Shown here piece after piece: positions 9,049 through 17,135 of a DNA stretch of 20,945 nt; positions within the stretch are counted from its first letter, which is position 1, and each line of letters opens with the position of its first letter. Both the position numbers and the translations under genes were made by a program. This stretch comes from Azolla pinnata. Its lineage: Eukaryota > Streptophyta > Polypodiopsida > Salviniales > Salviniaceae. Location: assembly GCA_037176905.1 (NCBI GenBank), contig JBBBWG010026812.1, forward strand, positions 1 to 20,945. Reading direction: 5' to 3'. Under the pieces are notes generated by a model that did no database searches, had not been told where the DNA came from, and was given only the letters and a program-made list of their open reading frames with translations.

Positions 9049-12000
9049 ACCCTCCTCCTCCTCCTCCTCCTCCTCCTCCTCCTCCTCCTCGTGGAAGCTC
9101 TTGTTGAGGAGCTTCCTTGGATCCCGGCGATGTCTGCCCAGCAGCAGCAGCAGCAGCAGCAGCAGCTCCAAGGCGGCACGAGTGTCTCGCAGCCATCGCA
9201 CCTCCGACGTTCGGGAAGCCATGGCCAGTTGTGCAGTCAAAGAAGAAGACGAAGGAGAAGAGGAAGAAGAGGAAGAAGAAGAAGAAGAAGAGGAGGAAGA
9301 AGAAGAAGAAGAAGAAGAAGAAGAAGAAGAAGACGAAGAAGGAAGCTCGTCAGACGAGAAAGGGAGGAGTAGGAGTAGGAGGAGGATGAGGAGGAAGAAG
9401 AAGAAGAAGAAGAAGAAGAAGAAGAAGCAGAAGAAACAGCAAACGGATGGGTCTGCGATGGAGCCGCATCTGCCGCCATTGTATCCGCTGCCTTTGCCCC
9501 CCCTGCGCAGCGGAAGCGGGAGCGGGAGCTGCCATGGCGGGGCCATGATCAGAGAGTTCTCCTTCGACGAGCTCGCAGGCGCTTGCCTCAACTTCGCGCC
9601 CGAGTTCTTCATCCGCGATGGAGGAGCAGGCCCTGTGTACCGAGCCTTCATCAGCAGGAGCTGCGAGCGCAGACAAGAACAAGGTCAAGATCAAGGTCAA
9701 GATCAAGAGCAGGAACACGAAATCAGGAGCCATAGCACAGCCATAACCACCTCCACCATCGCCATTGCTGCTGCTGCTGCTGCTGCTGCTACCATCTCCA
9801 CTTCTGCTGCTACGAATGCTAGCGGCAATTCGACATGCGAGGTCGAGGTCACTCGGTTGCATTCCTCGCACCCCTTGCAAGTATGTGCTTGAGCTTTCCC
9901 CTTCTTTCTGTCTTCTCTTTTTTTTCTCCTCCACTCCTGTCTTGCTCGTACTGCATTGCTCAGAAGGATGGTTTCGAAAGCTAGCTGCTTCGGTGCCATG
10001 TGAATGTCGGTCTTGCTCGAACTCCATCGTTCGGCAGAAGGATGGTTTCGAAAGCTAGCTGCTTCGATGCCATGTGAATATGTCTGTCTTGCTCGTACTG
10101 CATTGTTCGGCAGAAGGATGGTTTGAAAGCGAGCTGCTTCGATGCCATGGGAATGTCTGATAGATCGATCCCTCGTGGGCTTGATCTCCGATTGCTTAAA
10201 CCTTTGACACGGCACGAGCGCTCTGATGTGAGAGGAATTGGTCAAGGTGAAGATGATTGATTCGATGCGGAAGCGCATACTACTGTACAGAGTGTATATG
10301 TTTAAAAAAGAAAGAAAGAAAGAAAACAATAGCATTCGTATGATGGATGGGTCTTTTGCGCAAAATCATATGGATGAAGGAAGAAAACAATAGCATTCGT
10401 CAAATACATGGAATTTTGGGCAAAATCATATGGATGAAGAAAGAAACCAGTAGCATTCAGTTGATTGATGTATTTTTTGGGCAAAATCATATGGATGAAG
10501 AAAGAAACCAGTAGCATTGGGATGATGGATGGATTTTTTGGGCAAAATCATATGGATGAAGAAAGAAACCACTAGCATTGGATGATGGATGGATTTTTTG
10601 GGCAAAATCATATGGATGAAGAAAGAAACCAGTAGCATTGGGATGATGGATGTATTTTTTGGGCAAAATCATATGGATGAAGAAAGAAACCAGTAGCATT
10701 GGATGATGGATGGATTTTTTGGGCAAAATCATATGGATGAAGAAAGAAACCAGTAGCATTGGGATGATGGATGGAGTTTTTGGGCNNNNNNNNNNNNNNN
10801 NNNNNNNNNNNNNNNNNNNNNNNNNNNNNNNNNNNNNNNNNNNNNNNNNNNNNNNNNNNNNNNNNNNNNNNNNNNNNNNNNNNNNGATGGATTTTTTGGG
10901 CAAAATCATATGGATGAAGAAAGAAACCAGTAGCATTGGGATGATGGATGGAGTTTTTGGGCAAAATCATATGGAGGAAGAAAGAAACCAGTAGCATTGG
11001 GATGATCGATGGATTTTTTGGGCAAAATCATATGGATGAAGAAAGAAACCAGTAGCATTGGGATGATGGATGGAGTTTTTGGGCAAAATCATATGGAGAA
11101 AGAAAGAAACCAGTAGCATTGGGATGATCGATGGATTTTTTGGGGAATTTGGTATGATTGATGTTCATCAAATGAAGCTTGATGATAGGGCTGATTAGCA
11201 GCTCATTTTACAGCATTAACATACTTCCGCAGATTGGCCATTCGATGAGGCCAAACGAATTTCTGGCCAAAAGTGTGGCATGCTCAATGAAGGAAAATGA
11301 GCTCAGCGAGTTAATTCATAAAAAACCGGCGAATCTTTCTGACGATTGTGAGCATTCTTATCAGTCGGAGCTCGATGGCTCTTCGATTACGGGTTTTTTT
11401 CTCCCCTGCATTAGCTGCTATGTATGCGATACTGTTGCCTGTGTAGCCCATTCATTGCTCTAGGATTCTGCCTCTGGTTGCATTCCACTTCTGATTTCGA
11501 GGGCGATTGCATGATGAGGGAGAAGAGAGCAAAGGGCACCGAAGGGGTTCCTGAAGAGAGGTTCTAACCTTCCAAGCTTTTCCTGGTTACATACATATAT
11601 ATATATATATATATATCTATTGGCCTTCCTTTGCAGAGCTTGAAGAAGTGGAAGGCGGAGGTGAGCGTTCTGTTCCGACTGTCGCAGCACAGGCACCTGT
11701 GCAGGATTCTAGGGTTTGCAGCCGACGAAGAAGAAGAGCGGCAGCGGCGAGGCCGGCTGCTGGTGTATGAACGCATGCCGAATGGGAGCTTGGAGAGCTT
11801 GCTCTATTGCCGCAGGAAGAGCAGGCCTCCGCTCGAGTGGAAGACGAGGCTGAAGATCGCAGCCGGGGCTGCCCGTGGCCTCACCTTCTTACATGCTCGA
11901 TCCATCAGCAGACCGGTATGTATTGTATCGTATGCTCTGATCTTAGCATGGTGGCATTGTGAGGTGTCTTCTGTGTACAGGTGCAAAAGCTCCATAAATA

Positions 12001-12257
12001 TCACAATGACTGAGCCATGTTTCTGCAATGCCTGTCTGTATGTATGTACCTGGTGGTGTCCATGGATTCTTAGTTGTTGGGTTGGGTGCAAATTCAGTTC
12101 CTTTTCAATGACAATGCCTGAGCCATGCCTGCAATGCTTGTATATATGTACCTGGTGGCCATGGATTCTTCTTAGTTTTTGGATTGGGTGCAAATGCAGA
12201 TCCTTTTCAATGAATGGTAGATAGACTCAATGCCTGAGCCATGTCTGCAAATGCCTG

Positions 12258-12293
<36 letters not shown>

Positions 12294-13907
12294 TGTATGT
12301 ATGTATGTATGTATGTATTTACTTGGTGCCCATGGATTCTTCTTAGTTGTTGGATTGGGTGCAAATGCAGATCCTTTTAAATGAATGGTAGATAGACACA
12401 ATGCCTGAGCCATGTTTGCAAATGCCTGTATATAGATATGTCTGTATGTATGTATGTACCTGGTGCCCATGGATTCTTCTTAGTTTTTGGATTGGGTGCA
12501 AATGCAGATCCTTTTCAATGAATGGTAGATAGACACAATGCCTGAGCCATGTTTGCAAATGCCTGTATATAGATATGTCTGTATGTATGTCTCTACCTGG
12601 TGCCCATGGATTCTTCTTAGTTGTCGGTTTGTTGATTGGGTGCAAATTCAGATCCTTTTCAATGGCAATGCCTGAGCCATGCCTGAAAATGCATGTAGCT
12701 TGCCGGCCATGGATCCTTAAGTTGTCGGGTTGGGTGCAAAATGCAGATCCTTTTCAAGAGCTTCAAGCCCATCAACATCCAAGTAGATGCAGGCTTCGAC
12801 GCGAAGCTGTCGGACTATGGGTTCTTGCAGAGGAGTTGGAGGAGGAAGAGGAAGAAGAGGAAGAGGAGGGCAATGCGGCGCCATGGCGAGAATGAGCAGG
12901 AAGCAGGCGATGATGAAATCGAGGATGAGGAAGAAGATGGCGAGGACAACGACGACGAAGACGAAGACGACGATGAAGATGAAGAAGAAGAAGAAGGAGG
13001 AGGAGGAGGAGGAGAAGAAGAAGAAGAAGAAGAAGAAGAAGATCCATATGCAGCGCCGGAGACGCAGAGCTCGGGCATGGTGACAGTGAAGAGCAATGTA
13101 TGGAGCTTCGGCATGGTGCTGCTGGAACTGCTGACAGGCCGGCAGAACATGGATAGCTTGTTCCCCGAGGAGGAGCGGGATCTGCGGCTATGGTGCAGGC
13201 CCCTCCTGCTCGATCCCAAGCGCCTCTACCTGCTCATGGACCCGGAGCTCAAGGGAAGATACCATAGCTCCAGCGCCAAGACTGTCGCAGACCTCGCCCT
13301 GCAATGCCTCTCCCTCGATCCTGCTTCCAGGCCCACGATGATGGAGGTGCTCATGAAGCTCTCCTCTTCCCTGCTCGATGCATCTCATCCTCCTTCTCGG
13401 AAGATCCATAGCCGCCTCCATCTCCATCCCCAGCCTCCGCTTCGCAGCTCGAGCAACAACGACAATGCATCATCATCATCATCATCTTCTTCTTCATCAT
13501 CATCATCATCATCATCATCGATGGTGAAGCGCGGAGCTGCTGCTGCTGCTGCCGCGGCTTCTTCTTCCGATGCTGCCCTCGCGCTTCGCCAGCGCCACTT
13601 CGGCAGCTTCATCGACTGCCATGGTGGAGCTGCCCACGGCAGTAGCTCGCACTCTAGCTTCCATGGCGGCGGTAATAACCTCAAGGGAAGCTACAGCTTG
13701 GTGAACCTCCTCGCCAGCCCTGCTCGATCCTTTGTGGCTTCCACTTCCAAGCTCAGAGCACTCGTCGCCGCTTCCGGAGATGGCCGTGAAGAGCTCCTGC
13801 ATCGGCGGCGGCAGCAGCAGCTCTCGTTCCTCTCGCGGTGCGAGTTCCTGTCCGGAGAGATCGGCCTCAGATCCTCGTCCTCGCCATTGAGCTTCCCCAT
13901 GGATTAG
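8993..13907 (+). CDS. RLCK-like predicted pseudokinase with low-complexity inserts
   Basis: Exons 8993-9880, 11637-11915 and 12747-13907 (stop TAG) join in phase 0 to give 775 residues. The start at 8993 gives MGCFS, a Gly2-Cys3 lipidation signal as in RLCK VII kinases; an ATG two codons earlier (8987) is also in frame. Kinase-like order: FSFDELAGACLNF (from 189), loop RDGGAGPV (208-215), VEVT (284-287) where VAVK is expected, Glu304 for helix C, VYERMPNGSL, then ILFKSFKPIN (390-399) where VIYRDFKxSN is expected, DYG (412-414), AAPE (491-494), VKSNVWSFG with Asn506 for the helix-F Asp, and a normal C-lobe to about residue 590. VAIK Lys (Thr287) and HRD Asp (Ser394) are missing, so phosphotransfer is unlikely. 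A basic then acidic-Gly insert stretches the activation segment to about 83 residues. Exon 1 and the tail carry Ser, Glu, Lys and Ala runs. The domain call is strong; function (scaffold or regulator at the membrane) is inference. Confidence 0.8.
9052..9430 (+). repeat. Four in-frame trinucleotide tracts in exon 1
   Basis: (TCC)n at about 9052-9090 and (AGC)n at about 9138-9170 both encode Ser. GAA/GAG at about 9241-9335 encodes Glu, and AAG/GAAGAA at about 9382-9430 encodes Lys. All keep the kinase frame. A (TGC/GCT)n tract encoding Ala follows at 9766-9791, and a 12-bp GGTCAAGATCAA repeat encodes Gln/Asp near 9683-9707. Confidence 0.9.
9939..10160 (+). repeat. Three-unit ~72-76-bp tandem repeat in intron 1
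   Basis: Units start near 9939, 10010 and 10086, each with GTCTTGCTCG, CAGAAGGATGGTTT, GAAAGC, AGCTGCTTCG and TGCCATG in order. Located just inside the 5' part of intron 1 (9881-11636) of the kinase-like gene. Confidence 0.85.
10320..11141 (+). repeat. ~61-bp minisatellite in intron 1
   Basis: About thirteen units of 60-61 bp, eight before and five after the gap, each with AAACCAGTAGCATT, GATGATGGATGGA, TTTTTGGGC and AAAATCATATGGATGAAGAA. The first units (AAACAATAGCATTCG) are the most diverged; inner units are nearly identical. After the gap, two unit types alternate (GATCGATGGA and GATGGATGGAG), suggesting a ~122-bp higher-order unit. A 61-bp period shifts frame each unit, so it is not coding. 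Confidence 0.95.
10786..10885. other. Assembly gap of 100 N
   Basis: Exactly 100 N inside the 61-bp minisatellite, with matching unit fragments on both sides. A round 100 usually marks a gap of unknown size, so the true array is probably longer. Confidence 0.98.
11142..11616 (+). other. Rest of kinase intron 1, ending in an (AT)n tract
   Basis: Non-repetitive sequence with an open frame from an ATG at 11182 to 11463 that has balanced composition but no domain I know. A GGGTTTTTTTC stretch follows. An (AT)n microsatellite lies at 11591-11616, about 20 bp before the CCTTTGCAG acceptor at 11636. Confidence 0.5.
12000..12746 (+). repeat. Intron 2 array duplicating the 3' splice-site region
   Basis: Five diverged units precede the true acceptor. 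Each has TGCCTGAGCCATG, a TATG tract, CATGGATTCTT, a TTGGGTGCAAATGCAG-like block and ATCCTTTTCAA. The block copies sit near 12082, 12182, 12355, 12489 and 12637. The true junction at 12746/12747 has the same GGGTGCAAAATGCAG followed by ATCCTTTTCAA, which is the start of exon 3 (ILF). Three of the copies keep an intact TGCAG; two have TTCAG. Confidence 0.85.
12262..12316 (+). repeat. (TATG)n microsatellite in intron 2
   Basis: Around thirteen TATG units in a row inside one unit of the intron 2 array; neighbouring units have only two to four at the same place. The expansion is therefore local and recent relative to the array. Confidence 0.95.
12930..13040 (+). repeat. GAA/GAC/GGA tract in the activation segment
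   Basis: In-frame purine-rich triplets encode Glu/Asp, then six Gly, then Glu, between the basic RRKRKKRKRR stretch after DYGF and the PYAAPE motif. This replaces or expands the kinase activation loop. Confidence 0.85.
13468..13519 (+). repeat. (TCA/TCT)n tract encoding poly-Ser in the C-tail
   Basis: TCA repeats with a few TCT encode about seventeen Ser after the kinase C-lobe, soon followed by a (GCT/GCC)n Ala run at about 13536-13557. Both are in frame. Confidence 0.9.
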
Positions 13908-14030
13908 GGTTTGCTGAGCTCTCCCCTCTCCATTGGATAAAAATTGTTCGAGCGAAAACCTCCCCATGCATGGATTTTGGGTTTCAGAATGCCTCGGCTC
14001 GTGGCTGCAGTCCGTCTGCGCCGGCTTGGA

Positions 14031-14306
14031 AACCCTAAACCCCAGGCTATGGTGTCCTCCGAAGCTTCAAGGGTCCGATGATTTTGATGGTAAGCCTTTG
14101 TAACCCTAAACCCTAGCTCTGGTGTCCTCCGAAGCTTCCGTGTTTTTGATGGTAAGCCAGCCTTTGTAAAACCCTAAACCCTGGCTATGGCGTCGACGGA
14201 AGCCTCAATGTTTTCGATGGTAAGCCTTTGTAACCCTAAACCCTGGCTATGGTGTCCTCAGAAGCTTCGATGTTTTCGATGGTAAGCCTATGTAACCCTA
14301 AATTTC
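14031..14306 (+). repeat. ~62-71-bp tandem repeat carrying telomere-like motif
   Basis: Four full units and one partial start at 14031, 14102, about 14169, 14232 and 14294. Each has AACCCTAAACCC, then GGCTATGGTGTCCTC-like sequence, GAAGCTTC, TTTTCGATGGTAAGCC and TTTGT. It starts about 120 bp after the kinase stop codon, so it may lie in the 3' UTR. Scattered CCCTAAA and TTTAGGG copies in both orientations continue to about 14420. Confidence 0.9.
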
Positions 14307-14461
14307 CCCCCTCCCCATTCTCCTGCATCCCCGAGGGTTTTTAGGGTTTAGCTCTCTCTTTGGCATTGGGCAAAGCTGTATGAACCCTGAACCAGAAGGA
14401 AGACCTAAACCCTAAAAACCCATATCTCAAGCCTGCCAAAAGCCCTCTTCCATGTCCAGAA

Positions 14462-14821
14462 ATGCCTTTCCTGTATCATCTCTGCTCTCTGTTTTTTATG
14501 ATGATGATTCCTTGTGCTAGGTCTGCCATAGCCTTTGATGATGCTTCCTCGTGGAGAACCTCAGATTTGCTTTGGATTGATGCAAGGAAGCTTTCCATTG
14601 CTAGGGAAAAACTCAAGTGCCCTTTGTTGCATGTTTCGACACCTCCGTCGACTGCATCTCCATGTCCAATCGGAGTGTTCACGGTGGATCGAATTCGTCG
14701 AGGAGAACAGGATTTAAAAAACCCAGAATGCCGTGTGCAGGTTTCATGGTGGATCGAAAAAGAAAGAGAAGAAAGATTAGCTCATGGTGCCATGGCCATT
14801 GGCAGTGATCTCCAACTTTGA
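14462..14821 (+). CDS. Small ORF, 119 aa, doubtful
   Basis: An ATG-started frame of 119 residues with a hydrophobic start (MPFLYHLCSLFFMMMIPC) ending in a small-residue stretch that resembles a secretion signal, then a charged body. No family is recognised, and it sits between telomere-like repeats. It may be a chance frame or part of an unannotated transcript. Confidence 0.2.
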   Translation: MPFLYHLCSLFFMMMIPCARSAIAFDDASSWRTSDLLWIDARKLSIAREKLKCPLLHVSTPPSTASPCPIGVFTVDRIRRGEQDLKNPECRVQVSWWIEKEREERLAHGAMAIGSDLQL

Positions 14822-15080
14822 TTCGAAGCTTCTGTGATCTTTTGTTTGGCTTTTTTTACAGCTAGCAATTGTTTTCAGCGGAGTCGTTCCGATTCATCGG
14901 TCTTAATCCCTGCAAATCCATGCTTGGAACAGACATTTCGGAAGCTCTGATGTGTTTCATTCATTGCTTCTTCTTGAATCTTTGGCTATGGAGGAGGCAT
15001 TGATGTCGTCGCATCTGAGCATTCTTAGTGCATCTGTTATGGAGCCATGTGGGGCATTGATGGTGGGCAAGGGAGAGTGA
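14822..15080 (+). other. Intergenic, little recognisable
   Basis: Unique sequence with a 30-codon frame (ATG 14990 to TGA 15082) starting MEEALMSSHLS. No evidence of function beyond the open frame. Confidence 0.4.
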
Positions 15081-15135
15081 TAACCCTTAATCCTCAAACC
15101 CTAAACCCTAAACCTGAAACCCTAAACTCTTAAAC
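15081..15135 (+). repeat. Short interstitial telomere-like tract
   Basis: Several intact or one-mismatch CCCTAAA heptamers (AACCCTTAATCC, AAACCCTAAACCCTAAACC, GAAACCCTAAAC). C-rich strand is the + strand, as in the larger tract at 15556-15726. Confidence 0.85.
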
Positions 15136-15271
15136 TAGAAATCGATCCTATGCTGTTGACTGGCTTGTTGCAGTGCAGCGTCATGAATGCTGCCGCTATA
15201 TCTAGACCCTGCTATTTGGTCGGTGCTATTGTGATGCATCGTTCTCTCGAAGTTCAGATCACCAAGCGATC

Positions 15272-15484
15272 GTGCCTCTTTCGAATCTGCAGCTTTCCGG
15301 CCACGCATCCGTCGCTGCAGCTGGCATCGCTCCTGCGAATCCGGGATCCGAACCAGCCCAGCTTCTCCCGACCACCCACAAGGAAAGCGATCTCGATTCC
15401 TACCGAATCGTTGATAAAAGTTTGCTGTTTCGCTCGGAACCGTGCGAGGCAAACGTGGCCGCTTCTGAAACAGAGCTGCCGATG
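15272..15484 (+). other. Open frame that could be an exon, unproven
   Basis: A frame of 71 codons with exon-like composition (for example KESDLDSYRIVDKSLLF) ends at a GTACGT donor-like site after 15484. No convincing acceptor or partner exon could be matched in phase across the telomere-like tract that follows. Listed only so that it can be tested with RNA data. Confidence 0.2.
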
Positions 15485-15555
15485 GTACGTTTCTCCTGCT
15501 GCTTCTGTCGTCGCTCGGTGACTCATATGCTATATACGATGGTAAATATTTCGGC

Positions 15556-15726
15556 AAACCCTAAACCTTAAACCCTAAACCATAAACCCCGAAGACTGAA
15601 CCCTAAACCCTAACCCTAACCCTAACCCTAAAAACCCTAACCCTAACCCTAAAAACCCTAACCCTAACCCTAACCCTAGCCCTAACCCTAAAACCCCTAA
15701 ACCCTAAATCCTAAACCCTAAACCTG
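15556..15726 (+). repeat. Interstitial telomeric array, mixed heptamer and hexamer
   Basis: About 170 bp made almost wholly of CCCTAAA (plant type) and CCCTAA (hexamer type) units, with CCCTAAAA and CCCTAGC variants. The middle is dominated by the hexamer, the ends by the heptamer. This is internal to a chromosome here, since unique sequence and a gene follow. Confidence 0.95.
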
Positions 15727-15762
15727 GCACTTGTCCGATTGTTACCATAAACAATGACTCAG

Positions 15763-15874
15763 GAAGCAGCAGCAGAAGCAGCAGCACAGGAGCTGAAGCT
15801 GAAGCTGAAGCTGCAGCAGGAGCAGGAGCAGGAGCAGCAGCAGAATTAGGAGCTGAAGCTGAAGCTGAAGCTGA

Positions 15875-15909
<35 letters not shown>

Positions 15910-15924
15910 AAGGAGCAGCAGCCG
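15763..15924 (+). repeat. GAAGCT / GCAGGA hexamer-type low-complexity block
   Basis: Two similar modules (about 15789-15846 and 15848-15915), each a run of GAAGCT then of AGCAGG units. One + frame stays open from the telomere-like tract to 15977 as Glu-Ala then Gly-Ala runs and ends PDRLTANGTNP at a GTAAGT donor-like site (15978). This could be an exon of an unknown gene; no partner exons were found. Confidence 0.7.
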
Positions 15925-15977
15925 CAGCAGAAGGGCATGCCCTGCCCGACAGGCTCACTGCCAATGGAACCAATCCT

Positions 15978-16318
15978 GTAAGTAAGCGCTCATTCCCTTG
16001 CCCTCTCTCCCTTTCTCGTTCGCATCTTGCCATTTGTCAAAAACGCCTCCTGCTGAAGAGAGAAACCCTGTGACCCTGCCTAAGGCAGCCACACTATGAT
16101 CGTGTTCCAGCCATTTCTTCAGCCATGGCTTGCTTACATGGATCGATCGGATCGAGGGGGGATCCGCTGATTCCGCCGTGCTCCTGATTGCTTCCATCGA
16201 AGAAATCAGGATGTGTGTGGACCCTTCCGGAAAGGTCGGTGGGGGTGGGAATCTTGCGAAAGAGTCAGCAGATGGGGAAAAACCTTCTCCAGAAAGAGTT
16301 CGGGTGATGAGAATCATG
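15978..16318 (+). other. Intergenic, nothing recognised
   Basis: Unique sequence of mixed composition. Short frames on both strands carry no known motif. Confidence 0.5.
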
Positions 16319-16969
16319 TTCTAGAAGGGTTCGAGAACGAGATGGAATGTTCCAGATTTTGCTGGAGAGTGCTCAGAATTTAGTAGAAATGAGAGGAGAG
16401 ACGTTTTTGAGAATGCTCGGCTGTGCTTGCTGGAGCATCCTAGAAGAATCGCAAGGAGGTGAATGTACGAGACCTTTTGAGAAATGATACCCAGCGTCGA
16501 ACTCCCAAACCCATATGATCGTTACAGGAATGCTCGTCGTATCCTCGAAAGGATTCGCAGGATTTTCTGAATCTTCTACAAGATGTAGGGATGTCAGAAC
16601 TTTTGAGACATTTATCTCAGCCGTTTTAAACCCTTGGCGAGGGGGGAGAAGAACAGGGGCACATTTAGAAAGGCCCAAAGCGCACAAAGGAATCTGCAAA
16701 AGGAGATGGAACCTTCCAAAAATTTATGTCGAATGGTGGCCTTGGGGCTTCTAGAAATGCAGAAAGGATGTATGAAGAAGGAGCTTCGAAGGAGCTTCCG
16801 TGTCTTCTACAAGAGTCCAAGGAGGCATGAGCCTTCTAGAAATTATCCTAATGTTGGTTGGGACTTCTTGAAATTCGGAGGATGGGGGGTACTCTCGACG
16901 TGCCAGAAGGTGGCATGCTTCTCCTACAAAGTTGATGGAAGCAGGGACCCCACTAGAAGAGTCAGATGA
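16319..16969 (+). repeat. Stretch rich in HSE-like TTC/GAA palindromes
   Basis: TTCTAGAA octamers at 16319, 16749 and 16834, GAATGTTCCAGA at 16345, TTCGAGAAC at 16330 and TTCTTGAAATTC at 16865. Composition recalls repeat R2 between the first two genes, but the R2 flanking blocks are not seen. No coding gene recognised; it lies upstream of the PPR gene. Confidence 0.5.
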
Positions 16970-17135
16970 TTGACCTTGATCGCCCTTCACTTGCATTTAT
17001 CATGTTTTTGGATGCTAGGAACAGACTCCCTGGCTCAAACAGTGTCACAATATATGGAAGTGGAAGGACAGTACTGCTCTCAATGGGGATTGGGAATCAA
17101 AGAAGCGTCGAAACTTTTCAGCCTTGTTGTTGAGA

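Noticed and set aside
8893-9651. 252-codon minus-strand frame opposite kinase exon 1
   Set aside because: Made of poly-Ser, poly-Phe and poly-Glu from the reverse of the triplet tracts; the + frame has kinase motifs.
10302-10997. Repetitive minus-strand frames (for example FFLHPYDFAQ) in intron 1
   Set aside because: They are translations of the 61-bp minisatellite, run through the N gap, and a 61-bp period changes frame at each unit.
10320-11141. CRISPR-like array
   Set aside because: Units are contiguous with no unique spacers, and the context is a plant nuclear intron.
15704-16033. 109-codon minus-strand frame rich in Ala/Pro/Ser
   Set aside because: It is the reverse reading of the GAAGCT/GCAGGA block and has no non-repetitive domain.
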